Shown here: positions 63,509-64,000 of the stretch, one piece after another
Position numbering within the stretch: the first letter of the stretch is position 1
How the letters are laid out: every line of letters starts with the position of its first letter
Assembly (NCBI GenBank): GCA_902705825.1
Contig: CACSIL010000050.1
Location: 44,273-108,272, forward strand
DNA: 64,000 nt
Reading direction: 5' to 3'
Origin: Halioglobus japonicus
GTDB lineage: Bacteria; Pseudomonadota; Gammaproteobacteria; Pseudomonadales; Halieaceae
Translations under genes and position numbers: made by a program
Notes under the pieces: model-generated
Told to the model about the DNA's origin: nothing
Databases searched by the model: none
Seen by the model: the letters and a program-made list of their open reading frames with translations, nothing else

Positions 63509-64000
63509 CTATTCCCCAGCGTGGCTGATATGCTTCGTATCTTTCATCGCCGCAATAACCTGATCCAAATTGTAGCTCGCAGGCATCTGCAACGATGGGA
63601 ACTCCCGGTAAGTCTCAAGCTCTTTCAGCCATAACAACTGGCCTATGGGCAGCAGGTTCCAGTCATAGATGTACGCGGTGCTCGGCGCTGCCAACGTACC
63701 ACCCATGCTCATGAAGCCTTTCTGGTCCTGCCCGACGTTTTGCTCGAAAGGGTCGCGCTTGATATTGTTGACCATTGTCCAGTGATAGGTAACTGGCGGT
63801 AACAGGCCTCCGGTAGGCGAAGCAGACTGCATGGTGTAATAGAACTTCCAGTTCTTATACCGCACCGCAGATGGGTGTTGGCCGGTATAATAGAAGAAGG
63901 TTTCGCGTGCCGAGTCGCTCTTACCTTCAAGGTAGTCACGCTGATCGACGCCGTCCAATGTTGTCTTGAGGATGCCAGGATATTTTCCAGCCTCGATTTG
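63509..64000 (-). CDS. Arylsulfatase, C-terminal part (cut by window edge)
   Basis: The frame is open to the window end, so the N-terminal portion lies outside. Visible are 'KTTLDGVDQRDYLEGKSDSA', 'ETFFYYTGQHPSAVRYKNWK', and the tail 'ETYREFPSLQMPASYNLDQV'. This matches the C-terminal region of arylsulfatases and resembles the end of the sulfatase at 56-57.6 kb. The active-site Cys region is not in the window. A TTG at 63958 is not a credible start. Confidence 0.82.
   Translation of the reverse strand, partial: QIEAGKYPGILKTTLDGVDQRDYLEGKSDSARETFFYYTGQHPSAVRYKNWKFYYTMQSASPTGGLLPPVTYHWTMVNNIKRDPFEQNVGQDQKGFMSMGGTLAAPSTAYIYDWNLLPIGQLLWLKELETYREFPSLQMPASYNLDQVIAAMKDTKHISHAGE

Overview
The window looks like chromosomal DNA of a marine gammaproteobacterium. 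Cellvibrionales (Halieaceae or Spongiibacteraceae type) would fit, but this is inferred from gene content only. Supporting signs are two TonB-dependent receptors, lipoprotein and periplasmic sulfatases, a PafA-like phosphatase, a CydDCABX bd-oxidase operon, and several hydrocarbon, ketone or steroid-type oxidoreductases with AraC/MarR control.

Layout. (1) 1-6490 reads as the right end of an integrated mobile element: ParDE toxin-antitoxin, a decayed mobilization module (mobC with an in-frame stop, relaxase with a frameshift), a degraded IS481-type transposase, then HxlR regulator <-> molybdopterin enzyme plus a coupled 76-aa protein. It ends at the 3' half of a tRNA-Lys gene (6441-6490), the usual scar of tRNA-targeting integration. 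(2) 6.6-9.3 kb: AraC regulator, a DsbA/HCCA-isomerase-like gene split by an in-frame TAA, and an SDR with a degenerate active site. (3) 9.7-13.9 kb: RND efflux pair. (4) 14-20.3 kb: lipoprotein sulfatase with dockerin-like tail, second orphan molybdoenzyme, PHP-domain lipoprotein. (5) 20.6-27.5 kb: small membrane protein, then the minus-strand operon [28-aa ORF]-cydD-cydC-cydA-cydB-cydX with an FNR/Anr-like box before cydA. (6) 27.7-36.7 kb: TonB receptor, sulfotransferase, Rieske oxygenase divergent from emrA-emrB-marR (MarR-type palindrome over the -35), thioesterase. (7) 36.8-43.3 kb: two related outer-membrane proteins, DUF1254/DUF1214 protein, AraC regulator, AT-rich lipoprotein esterase. 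(8) 43.4-44.3 kb: gene graveyard (MFS and FadL fragments joined head to head). (9) 44.4-50 kb: SEC-C protein, frameshifted lipoprotein, OprC-like copper receptor, transglutaminase-like protein, DUF3365 haem protein. (10) 50.3-53.2 kb: TauE exporter, persulfide dioxygenase, TPR protein. (11) 53.4-55.8 kb: Baeyer-Villiger-type monooxygenase plus SDR. (12) 56-64 kb: arylsulfatase, PafA-like phosphatase, SulP transporter plus universal stress protein, HAD phosphatase, and a second arylsulfatase cut by the window edge, together suggesting sulfate-ester and phosphate scavenging.

No CRISPR array, complete insertion sequence, rRNA or intact tRNA was seen. At least four genes carry inactivating lesions (relaxase, mobC, the HCCA-isomerase-like gene, the 44.8-46.1 kb lipoprotein). 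The lesions could be real decay or, for the single-base ones, sequencing errors.
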